This document shows, in pieces, positions 45,191-54,744 of a stretch of 64,000 nt of DNA. How positions within the stretch are numbered: position 1 is the first letter of the stretch; each line of letters starts with the position of its first letter. The notes under the pieces were generated by a model. That model searched no databases. It had not been told where the DNA came from and was given only the letters and a program-made list of their open reading frames with translations. Made by a program: the position numbers and the translations under genes. This stretch comes from Mycobacterium sp. MBM (GTDB lineage: Bacteria; Actinomycetota; Actinomycetes; Mycobacteriales; Mycobacteriaceae): positions 157,895-221,894 of the forward strand of contig JAKJHY010000009.1 in assembly GCA_021648845.1 (NCBI GenBank), given 5' to 3'.

Positions 45191-47167
45191 CTAGTGTCCG
45201 TGACAGGCCTTCGGCGGCGAGGGCGGTAGGTCCAGCGCGGGGTTCCCGTCGAAGAATCCGACCGGTTTGAGCTTGAAACCGGTGTAATGACAGGGCATCA
45301 CCGGCCAGTCCTCGGGGCACACCACATGGTGCGCGCCGACGGTGTACCAGAGCACGACATCGGTGTCCTCCAACGGCGCGTCGTCGGCGACGTACTCCGG
45401 CAGCCCCTGGGCGTCGGCGCACTGGTACATATAGTCGCCGGCCGCGTACAGCTCCTTGGCATCGAATTTGGTCACCCACAGGTTGTGTTGCACAAAGCGC
45501 GCCCGGTCATAGATGACCGAACCCTCCTGTACCATCACCGGAACGATGTCCTTGGGCATCAGCTTGTAGCCCACCGGCGACCCGAACTCGTTGAGTTTGG
45601 ACGGGTTGACCACCTTCCAATACCGCCCGGTCGAGTATTCCCAGTCCCGGGCGCCCTGCGCCTCCGAGGCCACCAGCGTGTCCTTGGTGATCCACGCATT
45701 GTGGTGCGGGTTCAGCGCCGGGTCGGGTTCCGGGATCGAATCCACCTCGTAAACACTGTTTCCCGGACCGTCGATGCACATATCCATCCGGAAGTTGAAG
45801 AAGTGCTGGTGGTTGGGTCCGTACATGCCCGGGGCCACCATCTTCCCCCAGCGCGGCGTCTCCCCGTCCGCGATCGCCCCGGTGGTCAGCACGCCGGTCA
45901 ACTTGACTTCCATCTCGATCGACGCGTCGTTGTACAGGTACCAGAAGAAGCCGTACTCGTAGTTGCCGACCGTGCAGATCATCGAGATCACCAACCGGCG
46001 GGACCGTCTCACCTCGACCTCGCCGGTGCGAAAATCGGTGTGCTTCCAGGAGATCCCGTAGTCCTCCTCGTGCATGCAGATGGCGTTCGGGATGGTGACG
46101 GCGTTGCCGCTGGAATCGTTGACCGTGCCGTCGAAGTAGAAGATCTCCCCCAGGCAGTCACAGCCCAGTGTCAGCGTGTTGGCCGAGAAGCCCATCCCGA
46201 CCTCGCCCATGTCGAAGACGTTCTTGTTCCAGTGCGTCGGTGACGAATCACCGTAGGGCACCACCATTTCCGACAGTGCCGCCCGGTACATGATCGGCCG
46301 CACGGTACCGCGGTCGTTGTAGGTGAGCTCGTGCAGCACCAGACCCTCGCGGGGGTTGAAGCCCACCCGCAGCGACCATTTCTGCCAGGTCACGTTCCAA
46401 CCGTCGACGGTGAAGCTCGGGCCGTCAGGCTGGGTGATTTCGATGGGCTTCACGTCATCGCGGAAGCCCTGGAATGCCGGCCGATTGTCGGGCGAGAACA
46501 TGAACTTCTCGGCGTAGTTTCCGCTCTTGCTCGGCAACGCCACCACACCGTGATCCTCGACGTCGAGCACCGTCATCGCGTCCAGGTCGAAGGTGACGAT
46601 GAGACCCTCGACGGGACGGGCGTAACCGTTCTCCGATGGTGCAGCCCGCATGAAGGTCAGCGGCCGGCAGATCAGTGGCGAGTTGGCATAGTGGTCCCCG
46701 GCGCCGTAGTAACCGGCCGGCCACGGATCGATCATGGCCAGGCTGAAGTCGGTGACACCGCGTTTGCGCAGCGCCTCCTGCCACCGCGGGTCCTGCATGA
46801 CCGCCTCTTCCACGCCGGTCATGTGCTCGACCAGATAGGACGGGAAGCGCCCGGGAATCGGGGTCCAGGAGTCGATGACGCGGGCGTCGATGTCCACCAC
46901 CGCCTCATAGATCATCTTGGCCGCACCGTCGTACATCGTCACAAACGCTTGCCGCGGAACACCCTGAGCCCCCTCAAAAGTCAGCTCGGAGGTCTTGGCC
47001 GGCTCGGCCAGGCTGATCATCACGAACTTCAATGTGGGCGTGGCGTAAGCGGATCCGGTGATGACGGCTGCGGCCGCCTCGATCTCGGCGCCGGTCAGCG
47101 GATCGAGAGGGTACCGCGTGGCACCTTCGGTGAGTTCGGCACTCAACACGGTGCTGTCCATCGTCAT
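45191..47167 (-). CDS. Copper-containing primary amine oxidase
   Basis: 658 residues from the ATG at 47167, which overlaps the permease stop (ATGA). Copper/TPQ amine oxidase: topaquinone precursor Tyr403 in GNYEYG, copper ligands His453 and His455 (NHQHFF) and His627 in MPCHYTGFKL. The positions agree with Arthrobacter histamine/phenethylamine oxidases. The likely catalytic base Asp is in the GYYGAGDHYANSPLI region. It oxidises a primary amine to aldehyde, NH3 and H2O2. No signal peptide, so cytosolic; its substrate would be imported by the adjacent permease. Confidence 0.95.
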   Translation of the reverse strand: MTMDSTVLSAELTEGATRYPLDPLTGAEIEAAAAVITGSAYATPTLKFVMISLAEPAKTSELTFEGAQGVPRQAFVTMYDGAAKMIYEAVVDIDARVIDSWTPIPGRFPSYLVEHMTGVEEAVMQDPRWQEALRKRGVTDFSLAMIDPWPAGYYGAGDHYANSPLICRPLTFMRAAPSENGYARPVEGLIVTFDLDAMTVLDVEDHGVVALPSKSGNYAEKFMFSPDNRPAFQGFRDDVKPIEITQPDGPSFTVDGWNVTWQKWSLRVGFNPREGLVLHELTYNDRGTVRPIMYRAALSEMVVPYGDSSPTHWNKNVFDMGEVGMGFSANTLTLGCDCLGEIFYFDGTVNDSSGNAVTIPNAICMHEEDYGISWKHTDFRTGEVEVRRSRRLVISMICTVGNYEYGFFWYLYNDASIEMEVKLTGVLTTGAIADGETPRWGKMVAPGMYGPNHQHFFNFRMDMCIDGPGNSVYEVDSIPEPDPALNPHHNAWITKDTLVASEAQGARDWEYSTGRYWKVVNPSKLNEFGSPVGYKLMPKDIVPVMVQEGSVIYDRARFVQHNLWVTKFDAKELYAAGDYMYQCADAQGLPEYVADDAPLEDTDVVLWYTVGAHHVVCPEDWPVMPCHYTGFKLKPVGFFDGNPALDLPPSPPKACHGH

Positions 47168-48684
47168 TTGGCTGCGTCCTCCGCGTCTGTCTTGGTGAGG
47201 TCGAAAACGGCCAGGTGGGCCAGTGCGTCTTCTTGGGACACCTTGTGCGCCGATCGGCGGCCGAAGATGTAGACGGTCAGTCCGAGGGCGAACATGCCCA
47301 CGCTGATGCTGCCGACCCAGGTCATCCAGGTGGCCTGCGGCACGTCGATCCAGGGCGTGACGAATGAGTAGTAGATGCCGGCGACGGTAGCCAGTGAGCC
47401 GACGATGACGGCGATCCACACCCCCACCATGCCGCCCGGAATCCGCCAGAACGTCTCGGCGGCATAGCGATCGGCGTAACGCTTGCGCGCCACCAGCACC
47501 GGGACGAGGAAGAAGAAGCCGGACAGCAGCCACACGGTGCTCAGGCCGCCCTGCAGGTACACCGTCACGTTGGCCATGCTGCTCTGCGAGTACAGCCCGA
47601 CCAGGATCAGTGAGGAAATGACGCCCTGGATCAGGACGGCGGTCACCGGGTTACGGGTGCGCGGATTCAGATGGGTGAAGATCCGCGGTAGGTGTCGTTC
47701 CAGGCCGGAAACGAAGATCAGCCTCGAGTACGCGACCTGGTAGGTCATCAGAGCGACGATGATGATGAAGGCCAGCACCACCGCGCCGATCTCCATCAGT
47801 CCCGGGAAGCCGGCGACATCGAGCATGCCGATCACACCGGTGACCGGGTCGATCTGATCACCGGGCAGCGCCATGATGGTTCCGAGTGTGGTGAGCAGGT
47901 AGATCGCCACCAACGCCGCCGAGCCCCACAGGATCATCTTCGGGCCGCTCTTACGGACCGAAAGGAACTCCGCGCCCATGTTGTAGGGGGTCTCCACCCC
48001 CAGCAGGTAGAGCAGCACCGTGCCATAGAGGAAGCCGGCTACCGCGAAGTTCGGAACGGTGGCCTCGGCCCAACTGAACGGGGTCGCCGAGCCGTGGTTG
48101 ACGGCAAACAGCAGTCCCGAGATGAAGATGGTCAGGGTCAGCACTCCGTAGACGACGAAAACGATATTCATGATCTTCTGGTTCGCCGCGAGCTTGGCCA
48201 GCGCCAGACCGATGACGGTCCACAGGATCACCAGTTGCAGGATGATGCTGGTGGTGAGGCCCAGTTCGGTGTGGAAGGCCAGTAGCAGCAACTGCAGAAC
48301 GATCGCCGGCGACGAGGCGGCGTTGAGAATCACCGGCACCCAGGACAGGTATCCGCCGATGAACCCCCACGTCTCCCCCATGGTGCGGGTGGCCCAGATG
48401 TACACCCCGCCCTGGCCCGGCCACAGGTTGCCGAGTTCGACGACCGCCATGCCCGCCGGCACCAGGAAGGTCAGGATGCCGAGCACCCACATCGGGATCG
48501 CGGTCCAACCGCCGCCTGCCATCACCGAGGAGCCGGTGATCCAGCAGATGATGAACACGTAGGCGGCGGTGAGGCCGAACGTCGTCATCACCTTCGGCAA
48601 GATCTGTTCGGGGACAAGCTCGGTGGTCATGAGCTTGTCGCGGTCGGCGGTGCCGGCAGGCAGCGCGTCTGTTTCTGCGGTCAT
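47164..48684 (-). CDS. APC-superfamily amine/amino-acid permease
   Basis: 506 residues with about 12 membrane helices. The helix 1 region reads TTFGLTAAYVFIICWITGSSVMAGGGW; GQGGVYIWATRTMGETWGFIGGYLSW is typical of the APC glutamate/GABA and amine groups. The ATG overlaps the ABC ATPase stop and the 3' end overlaps the amine oxidase start, so it is coupled to both. The probable function is uptake of the amine oxidised by the downstream enzyme. The transported compound is not known. Confidence 0.92.
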   Translation of the reverse strand: MTAETDALPAGTADRDKLMTTELVPEQILPKVMTTFGLTAAYVFIICWITGSSVMAGGGWTAIPMWVLGILTFLVPAGMAVVELGNLWPGQGGVYIWATRTMGETWGFIGGYLSWVPVILNAASSPAIVLQLLLLAFHTELGLTTSIILQLVILWTVIGLALAKLAANQKIMNIVFVVYGVLTLTIFISGLLFAVNHGSATPFSWAEATVPNFAVAGFLYGTVLLYLLGVETPYNMGAEFLSVRKSGPKMILWGSAALVAIYLLTTLGTIMALPGDQIDPVTGVIGMLDVAGFPGLMEIGAVVLAFIIIVALMTYQVAYSRLIFVSGLERHLPRIFTHLNPRTRNPVTAVLIQGVISSLILVGLYSQSSMANVTVYLQGGLSTVWLLSGFFFLVPVLVARKRYADRYAAETFWRIPGGMVGVWIAVIVGSLATVAGIYYSFVTPWIDVPQATWMTWVGSISVGMFALGLTVYIFGRRSAHKVSQEDALAHLAVFDLTKTDAEDAAK

Positions 48685-49400
48685 AGGATTTGTCCGTCCT
48701 TCATTCGCACTACCCGGCTTGCTTCGTCGGCCACTGCAGCGTCATGGGTGCTGGCGACGACGGTGACGCCAAGCGTCGAGCACAGGTCTCGCAACATGCG
48801 CACCACCGTCTCCCCGGTGCGGTGGTCCAGGTTGGCCGTGGGTTCGTCGGCCAACACGAGCGTGGGATTGCTGATCAGTGACCGTGCGATGGCGGTGCGC
48901 TGCTGTTCACCGCCCGACATCTTGGTCGGCTGGTGGTGCACCCGGTGCCCGAGGCCCACGATCTCCAGCAGTTCGGTGGCCCGCCGGCGCAGCGCCTTGC
49001 GATCGTAGGGCTCGAACATCAAAGGGAGTTCGACGTTTTCCACGGCGGATAGGAACGGGATCAGGTTGTAGCTCTGGAAGATGAACCCGATGGTGTCGTG
49101 ACGTAGCGCGGCGAATTGGCTCTCGGTGAGCTGTGCGGTGTTCTTGCCGGCCACGGTCACCGAACCCTTGGTCGGCCGATCCAGACCGCCCATGATGTTC
49201 AGCAGGGTGGACTTGCCACTGCCACTTGGACCCATCAGGCACACGAATTCGCCCGGCATGACCTGCAGTTCGATGGCGATGAGGGCCTTGACCACCTCGT
49301 CGCCGAGTTTGTGCAGCTTCCAGACGTCGGTGATGTCCACGACGGGAGCCGGCGTGGCCGGTGTGCCCGCCTTGACGGGAGTTTCATCGATGGCGGTCAT
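48681..49400 (-). CDS. ABC transporter ATP-binding protein, MacB/LolD type
   Basis: 239 residues. Walker A GPSGSGKST, Q-loop FIFQSYNLIPF, signature MSGGEQQRTAIARSL, Walker B LVLADEPTANLD and H-loop STHD. It energises the two FtsX-type membrane proteins encoded just upstream. Type VII (MacB-like) transporters work mechanically on periplasmic or cell-wall substrates rather than by import. It is followed with ATGA overlap by the permease gene. Confidence 0.94.
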   Translation of the reverse strand: MTAIDETPVKAGTPATPAPVVDITDVWKLHKLGDEVVKALIAIELQVMPGEFVCLMGPSGSGKSTLLNIMGGLDRPTKGSVTVAGKNTAQLTESQFAALRHDTIGFIFQSYNLIPFLSAVENVELPLMFEPYDRKALRRRATELLEIVGLGHRVHHQPTKMSGGEQQRTAIARSLISNPTLVLADEPTANLDHRTGETVVRMLRDLCSTLGVTVVASTHDAAVADEASRVVRMKDGQIL

Positions 49401-49402
49401 GC

Positions 49403-49969
49403 TTATCCTCCGCTGCTCAAGGATCGGATCGGTGGCCGCGATGCGGCGTTCCAGGTGGGGATGATGCTGGTGGCCACAGCCGCAACGATGCTGACCACCA
49501 CCGCGATCAACGCCCCCAGTGCCAGCCCACCCACGTCGACACCCGCGGGTGCGAGCCCGGTGACGTCGAGCAGGATGCCCGTGAGTGTGGCCAAACCCGC
49601 GCCCCCGGCGGCGCCCACCACCGCGGCGACGATGGGCTCCACGAGCAGCGCAGCGATCACCGGTAGACGCGGAATACCGTTGGCACCAAGGACACCGAGC
49701 TCGCGGGTGCGGTTTGCGACGGTTCGGGTGGTGGCCACCGCGACCTCGACGACACCGACCAGCAGTACCGTCACCGCGATCAGCACCACCGCGGCACCGA
49801 TCTCGTCGGCGTTGCCGAGGGAGGCGGACTGGGCGCTGATGCCTTCGGACATCCCGAAGACGATGACGACCAGGAAGGCGCCGGTCGCGGTGGTGACCGC
49901 GGGCAGCACCATCTCACGCAACCGGCGCCGCGCGGACAGCCAACCGTAAGACAGGCCGTATTTCATCAT
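49403..49969 (-). CDS. Short FtsX-like permease (four-helix MacB-type core)
   Basis: 188 residues: an N-terminal helix (VLPAVTTATGAFLVVIVFGM), then a short extracytoplasmic loop and three helices (AAVVLIAVTVLLVGVVEVA; VIAALLVEPIVAAVVGAAGGAGLA; LALGALIAVVVSIVAAVATSIIP) with the cytoplasmic coupling stretch RTRELGVLGANGIPR. The large extracellular MacB domain is nearly absent, making it shorter than usual FtsX-like permeases. Two bases separate it from the ATPase gene. It probably pairs with the longer FtsX protein upstream as a heterodimer. Confidence 0.85.
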   Translation of the reverse strand: MMKYGLSYGWLSARRRLREMVLPAVTTATGAFLVVIVFGMSEGISAQSASLGNADEIGAAVVLIAVTVLLVGVVEVAVATTRTVANRTRELGVLGANGIPRLPVIAALLVEPIVAAVVGAAGGAGLATLTGILLDVTGLAPAGVDVGGLALGALIAVVVSIVAAVATSIIPTWNAASRPPIRSLSSGG

Positions 49970-50001
49970 CTAACGTCCCCCTCTCCTCTTCGCGCAGGCG
50001 C

Positions 50002-51195
50002 TCATCGGCCCCCCAGCAGATCCACGGGTCGCTGCTGCAGTAGGCGGTGCACGGGGACGAGCGCCCCGACGATCGCCATCGCGGGGATGAACGCCGCGAC
50101 CATTCCCGCGGCCTGCCCCCACGCCGTGAACGTGGCGATCTGCGGGATAACCAGGGCGACAGCGACTCCCGCGCCGAGTACGCCCAGCAGGTAGGCGGCG
50201 AAGAAGGTGATACCGGATTCGACGAGGAAGAAGTACAGCACCTCGTCGGCCAGCCCGATGCTGCTCATGATGCCGAACTCGCGTTTGCGTTCGGCAACGG
50301 CGGCCAGGAAGGAGGACACCGCGATGACGAATCCCAGGACCAGCCCGATGGTCGAGATCACCCCGAGCGTGGAACTGGTGACCTTGCCCGAGAACAGCGC
50401 CGAGAACTTCTGCTCGAAGGTGAGCGGTCCGGAGCCGCCGATGGTGTCGTAGATGAGTCCGGAGCCGGTGGGATCGGGCTGTACCGACGGGTCCGCCGTC
50501 GCGGGCAGGCCGGTGGCGGCGCCGAACAGTTGGGCGAGGTCGCGACGGCGCTCGTCACCGGCCGGCGCGGCCACCGTCCACCATCCGTTGTCCCCGACCA
50601 GCGACCCGGCCAGAGGCGTTGCCACCGTAATGGATTGGCCGGGTCCGACGATCTCGGCAGTCAGCGGCTGTCCGCCGATGTCCACCGGTGCACCGGGTGC
50701 GATGCCAAGCCGCTCGGCCACACCGGCACCCACGGCGGCCCGCCCCGGTGCGACGGCGTCCGATCCGCGCAGCGATACCGTCGACCCGTCGACAGCGGTC
50801 GTGCCCGACAGGATGCGGGTCGCCGTCCATCCCGGCGGCGTGGAGAAGGTGGGTGCGGCTCCGTCGGCGATCAGTGCCCGCGCGGCGGGGTCATAGTGCA
50901 CACCGCCGGCCGGGACCACCCACAGCTGGGCGTTGCCGAGCACATCGGTGACCGAATCTTCGCCGGTGATGGCGAAACTCGCCGAGATGGTGCGCACGAC
51001 GGTGACACAGGCGATCGCCAGGGCGATGCCGAGAACAGCGAGCACAAAGCGTTCAGGGCGTCGCCGGATGTTCGCAACCGCAAACCGGACGAGGCACCCG
51101 AAGGTGTTTCCCGATGTGCGGGCGATCTCCGGTGACCGAACGATTGTGGGTGCGAGGGGCTCCACGACAACGATGGTGGGCGCACCGTGTTTCAT
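50002..51195 (-). CDS. FtsX-like / MacB-type ABC permease
   Basis: 397 residues. The first helix is FVLAVLGIALAIACVTVVRTI. A large extracytoplasmic domain follows (about residues 70-265), then three helices, the first containing the FtsX coupling motif AERKREFGIMSSIGLADE on its cytoplasmic side. Full MacB-like architecture. First gene of the five-gene operon (FtsX, short FtsX, ATPase, APC permease, amine oxidase). The start ATG at 51195 is 88 bases from the end of the amidase gene. Confidence 0.9.
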   Translation of the reverse strand: MKHGAPTIVVVEPLAPTIVRSPEIARTSGNTFGCLVRFAVANIRRRPERFVLAVLGIALAIACVTVVRTISASFAITGEDSVTDVLGNAQLWVVPAGGVHYDPAARALIADGAAPTFSTPPGWTATRILSGTTAVDGSTVSLRGSDAVAPGRAAVGAGVAERLGIAPGAPVDIGGQPLTAEIVGPGQSITVATPLAGSLVGDNGWWTVAAPAGDERRRDLAQLFGAATGLPATADPSVQPDPTGSGLIYDTIGGSGPLTFEQKFSALFSGKVTSSTLGVISTIGLVLGFVIAVSSFLAAVAERKREFGIMSSIGLADEVLYFFLVESGITFFAAYLLGVLGAGVAVALVIPQIATFTAWGQAAGMVAAFIPAMAIVGALVPVHRLLQQRPVDLLGGR

Positions 51196-51283
51196 CCAGC
51201 GCGACTGGCGGTATCGGCGGCGTTACGCGCACCCTTGTGCGATTACGGCGAGGTGTCCCAATCGCTTCGGATTTCGTTGCAGA

Positions 51284-52678
51284 TCAATCCTGCAGGCGTG
51301 CAAATGGGCTGGCTTCTTCGAGCTGAAAGGCCAATTGCAGCAGCCGTCGTTCCTGACCGACGGTCGCGCCGAACATCATCCCGATCGGTAGGCCGGAGGC
51401 AGATCGGCTCAGCGGCAGGGAGATTGCGGGGTCTCCAGTGACATTGGCCAGCGGGGTGAACGCCACCCAGTCGATCAGCCGGTCGATGATCTGCTGATAG
51501 TCCGCCGTGGGGTCCAGATGGCCGACCCGCGGTGTCACCTCGGCCAGCGTCGGGGTGAGCAGGACGTCGTACCGGCTGCCCAGCCGGGCGGTGATTCTGC
51601 GGGTGCGGGCCAGCCGCGCGATCGCCAGCGGCATCCGATGCAGATTACGGGCGGCCAGCCCTTCCAGGCCGCGGGTGAGGTTGTCGAGCCTGTCGCGGTC
51701 GAAGGTCGGCCCGAAGGTCCGCTTGCCGCCGCGCACCAGCGCGAAGGCGAGCAGCGACCAGTACAGCAGAAAGTCGCTCTTGAACGATGACGGGATCGGG
51801 TTGGCGATCTCGGTGACCCGGTGCCCAAGGCCCTCCAACAGCGCGGCGGTCTTGTAGGTGGCCTCGCGGACCTCCGGGCTGGCCTCGCGCGCAATAGATT
51901 CCGTGGTGAATGCAATGCGCAGCGTGGTGTCACCGGGCCCGGTGACATCACCGATGGCCGGCATCTTCGAGTTGCGCCACAGCAGTTCGATCTCGCGGTA
52001 GAAGGCTGCCGTGTCGCGGACCGTGCGGGTGAGCACGCCGTTGGCGACGATGCGCAGTGGCATCTGCCGCATCTGCTTGTCCAGGGGAAGTCGTCCACGC
52101 GACGGTTTCAAGCCCACCAGACCGTTGCAGGCCGCCGGGATCCTGATCGAGCCGCCACCGTCGTTGGCGTGCGCGATGGGAACCACACCGGCGGCCACGA
52201 AGGCGCCCGCCCCCGAGGACGAGGCGCCGGCGGTGTGGTCGGTGTTCCACGGGTTGCGCACGGCGCCGAGGCGAGGGTGTTCGGCCGAGGCACTGAATCC
52301 GAATTCGGAGAGCTGCGTCTTGCCCAGTGCCACCAAACCGGTGCCCAGGTAGGCGCGCGCGAAGTCACCATCGGCGGCTGCCGGTGACGGCGTCCAGGCG
52401 TCGGTACCGTCCATGGTCGGCATGCCGGCGACATCGGCGTTGTCCTTGACGAAGGTCGGCACACCGGAGAAGAAGCCACCGCGCGGGTGGGTCGTGCGGG
52501 CGGTGTCGAACGCCCGGTACGCGAGGCCGTTGAGGGCGGGGTTGACGGCCTCGGCGCGGGCGATCGCCGCATCGATCACCTCGGTGCGCGACACCGCGCC
52601 GCCGCGTAGCGCGGCGGCCAGGCCGACCGCGTCCAGGTCTGCGAGAGCGTCATCGCCGAAAGCATGGATCCGTGCCAT
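51284..52678 (-). CDS. amiC: Amidase (AmiC type, amidase-signature family)
   Basis: 464 residues from the ATG at 52678 (MARIHAFGDDALADLD). Ser-cis-Ser-Lys triad regions: Lys in PTFVKDN, Ser in GASSSGAGAFVAAG, and nucleophile Ser in GGGSIRIPAACNGLVGLKPSRGR (written here in part). Hydrolyses amides; natural substrate unknown. Matches Rv2888c by position before tsf. A terminator after tsf separates the two genes. Confidence 0.94.
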   Translation of the reverse strand: MARIHAFGDDALADLDAVGLAAALRGGAVSRTEVIDAAIARAEAVNPALNGLAYRAFDTARTTHPRGGFFSGVPTFVKDNADVAGMPTMDGTDAWTPSPAAADGDFARAYLGTGLVALGKTQLSEFGFSASAEHPRLGAVRNPWNTDHTAGASSSGAGAFVAAGVVPIAHANDGGGSIRIPAACNGLVGLKPSRGRLPLDKQMRQMPLRIVANGVLTRTVRDTAAFYREIELLWRNSKMPAIGDVTGPGDTTLRIAFTTESIAREASPEVREATYKTAALLEGLGHRVTEIANPIPSSFKSDFLLYWSLLAFALVRGGKRTFGPTFDRDRLDNLTRGLEGLAARNLHRMPLAIARLARTRRITARLGSRYDVLLTPTLAEVTPRVGHLDPTADYQQIIDRLIDWVAFTPLANVTGDPAISLPLSRSASGLPIGMMFGATVGQERRLLQLAFQLEEASPFARLQD

Positions 52679-52723
52679 GCCGCCGACGGTACCAGTACGT
52701 ACCAATCCGGTCGTAGAAAGCAG

Positions 52724-52757
52724 AGAACCCCGCGCCACCGAGATGACACGGGGTTCT
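52724..52757 (-). terminator. Terminator of the rpsB-tsf operon
   Basis: Perfect 9-bp stem AGAACCCCG / CGGGGTTCT (52724-52732 and 52749-52757) with a 16-base loop, 12 bases past the tsf stop. It lies before the amiC start on the same strand, so it isolates the translation operon from amiC. Confidence 0.8.
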
Positions 52758-52769
52758 GCTGCGGTCTTG

Positions 52770-53585
52770 CTAGGCCTGGCCGACCTCGAACCGGACGAAC
52801 CGGGTCACGGTCACGCCGGCCTCGTCGAGCAGCGCCTTGACGGACTTCTTGCTATCCGACACCGACGGCTGGTCGAGCAACACGACGTCCTTGTAGAAAC
52901 CGGTGACACGACCCTCGACGATCTTGGGCAGAGCCTGTTCAGGCTTGCCCTCCTCCTTCGCGGTCTCCTCGGCAATGCGACGCTCGTTGGCGACGATGTC
53001 CTCCGGGACGTCCTCGCGGGTGAGGTACTTGGCCTTCAACGCGGCGATCTGCAGGGCGACCGCGTGCGCGGCATCCTGCGAATCGCCCGAGAACTCGACG
53101 AGCACACCCACTGCGGGCGGCAGGTCGGCCGCGCGCTTGTGCAGGTAGGTCTCGACCTGGCCGTCGAAGTACGCCGCGCGGCGCAGTTCGAGCTTCTCGC
53201 CGATCTTGGCCGACAGGTCGGCGATCAGCTGCTCGACCGTGGTGCCGTCCACCTCGACGCCCTTGAGGGCGTCGACGTCGGCGGCCTTGGCGGCCGCGGC
53301 GGCGGTGACCACCTTCTCGGCCAGCGCCTGGAACTCGGCATTCTTCGCGACGAAGTCGGTCTCCGAGTTCAGCTCGATGAGTGCGCCGTCCTTGGCCGCC
53401 ACCAGACCCTCGGCGGTCGCGCGCTCGGCGCGCTTGCCGACGTCCTTGGCGCCCTTGATGCGCAGCACCTCGACGGCCTTGTCGAAATCGCCGTCGCTCT
53501 CGGCCAGCGCGTTCTTGCAGTCCATCATGCCTGCGCCGGTCAGCTCCCGAAGTCGCTTGACGTCGGCAGCGGTGTAGTTCGCCAT
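52770..53585 (-). CDS. tsf: Elongation factor Ts
   Basis: 271 residues. N-terminal UBA-like domain with [21 protein letters not shown], then the EF-Tu contact region [14 protein letters not shown] (TDFV motif). The core domain ends in FVRFEVGQA. Guanine-nucleotide exchange factor for EF-Tu. Second gene of rpsB-tsf, 21 bases after rpsB. Confidence 0.98.
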   Translation of the reverse strand: MANYTAADVKRLRELTGAGMMDCKNALAESDGDFDKAVEVLRIKGAKDVGKRAERATAEGLVAAKDGALIELNSETDFVAKNAEFQALAEKVVTAAAAAKAADVDALKGVEVDGTTVEQLIADLSAKIGEKLELRRAAYFDGQVETYLHKRAADLPPAVGVLVEFSGDSQDAAHAVALQIAALKAKYLTREDVPEDIVANERRIAEETAKEEGKPEQALPKIVEGRVTGFYKDVVLLDQPSVSDSKKSVKALLDEAGVTVTRFVRFEVGQA

Positions 53586-53606
53586 AACAGCTTTACTCCT
53601 CGGAGA

Positions 53607-54434
53607 TTAGGACGCGTCGGTGGTGGGCTCGGCAGCGGCGGTGCTGTCGGCGGCGGGGCTGGTGGTCGCTCCGGCCAGTAGTTCCTGCTCCCACTCGGCG
53701 AGCGGCTCGGCCGCACCGTCCTGGCCGGCCTCGGCCTTGCCGGCACCCGAACGAGCCTGCAGGCCCTCGGCGACCGCGGAGGCGATCACCTTGGTCAGCA
53801 GGGCGGCCGAGCGGATCGCGTCGTCGTTACCCGGGATCGGGTAGTCGACCAGGTCGGGATCGCAGTTGGTGTCCAGGATCGCGATGACCGGGATGTTGAG
53901 CTTGCGCGCCTCGGCGACCGCCAGGTGCTCCTTGTTGGTGTCGACGACCCAGATGGCCGACGGAACCTTCGCCATGTCCCGGATACCACCGAGGCTGCGC
54001 TCGAGCTTGTTCTTCTCACGCGTGAGCATGAGGATTTCCTTCTTGGTGCGCCCCTCGAAGCCACCGGTCTGCTCCATGGCCTCAAGCTCCTTGAGGCGCT
54101 GCAGGCGCTTGTGCACGGTGGAGAAGTTGGTGAGCATGCCGCCCAGCCAGCGCTGGTTCACGAAGGGCATGCCGACCCGGGTCGCCTCATCGGCGATGGA
54201 CTCCTGAGCCTGCTTCTTGGTGCCGACGAACATGACGCTGCCGCCATGGGCGACAGTTTCCTTCACGAACTCGTAGGCCTTGTCGATGTAGGTCAGCGTC
54301 TGCTGCAGATCGATGATGTAGATGCCGTTGCGGTCGGTGAAGATGAACCGCTTCATCTTGGGGTTCCAGCGTCGGGTCTGATGCCCGAAGTGAGCGCCGC
54401 TGTCGAGCAGCTGCTTCATGGTTACGACAGCCAT
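53607..54434 (-). CDS. rpsB: 30S ribosomal protein S2
   Basis: 275 residues. Begins [20 protein letters not shown]. Family blocks: [34 protein letters not shown] and [20 protein letters not shown], then [13 protein letters not shown]. The Ala/Glu/Thr-rich C-terminal tail is typical of actinobacteria. Located as Rv2890c. Confidence 0.98.
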   Translation of the reverse strand: MAVVTMKQLLDSGAHFGHQTRRWNPKMKRFIFTDRNGIYIIDLQQTLTYIDKAYEFVKETVAHGGSVMFVGTKKQAQESIADEATRVGMPFVNQRWLGGMLTNFSTVHKRLQRLKELEAMEQTGGFEGRTKKEILMLTREKNKLERSLGGIRDMAKVPSAIWVVDTNKEHLAVAEARKLNIPVIAILDTNCDPDLVDYPIPGNDDAIRSAALLTKVIASAVAEGLQARSGAGKAEAGQDGAAEPLAEWEQELLAGATTSPAADSTAAAEPTTDAS

Positions 54435-54744
54435 GGTGATGTAGCCGTGCTTTCGTTATCGACGGTTGACGTCCGGAATCGGGTGAATCCGGACCCTGGC
54501 GACTGCGGCTGCCGGACCCGACTCGGTTTCCCAGGTCGGGACCGCCCGGCATGCTTGTGGCAACCCAGTGGTGCAGGTTGCGGTGCAGACGCGCGAAGTC
54601 AGCCCACGGATGTGAGCTGCGGGGAGAAGTTTACACCGTTGGAACCTGTGCTTTGACCACGCGCGTTGTGCACAGTCGAGCATTCGTCCACAGGCCGGCA
54701 CCTGGCGGGTACCGATCCCGGGCGACTGGCGCTGAACTGGTCTG
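54435..54744. other. Divergent intergenic region, rpsB leader and M23 gene promoter
   Basis: About 310 bases with no gene. It separates rpsB (minus) from the M23 peptidase gene (plus) and must hold both promoters. A short inverted repeat CCCGAC / GTCGGG lies at 54517-54540 and might form a leader hairpin in the rpsB mRNA. No confident -10/-35 boxes or riboswitch were identified. Confidence 0.5.

Noticed and set aside
44948..45270. Short plus-strand frames after the EEP gene
   Set aside because: No ribosome site, overlapping frames of equal quality, no motif.
54517..54540. Inverted repeat in the rpsB leader as an S2 autoregulatory site
   Set aside because: Six-base arms only; the known S2 leader motif could not be recognised, so it is mentioned but not claimed.
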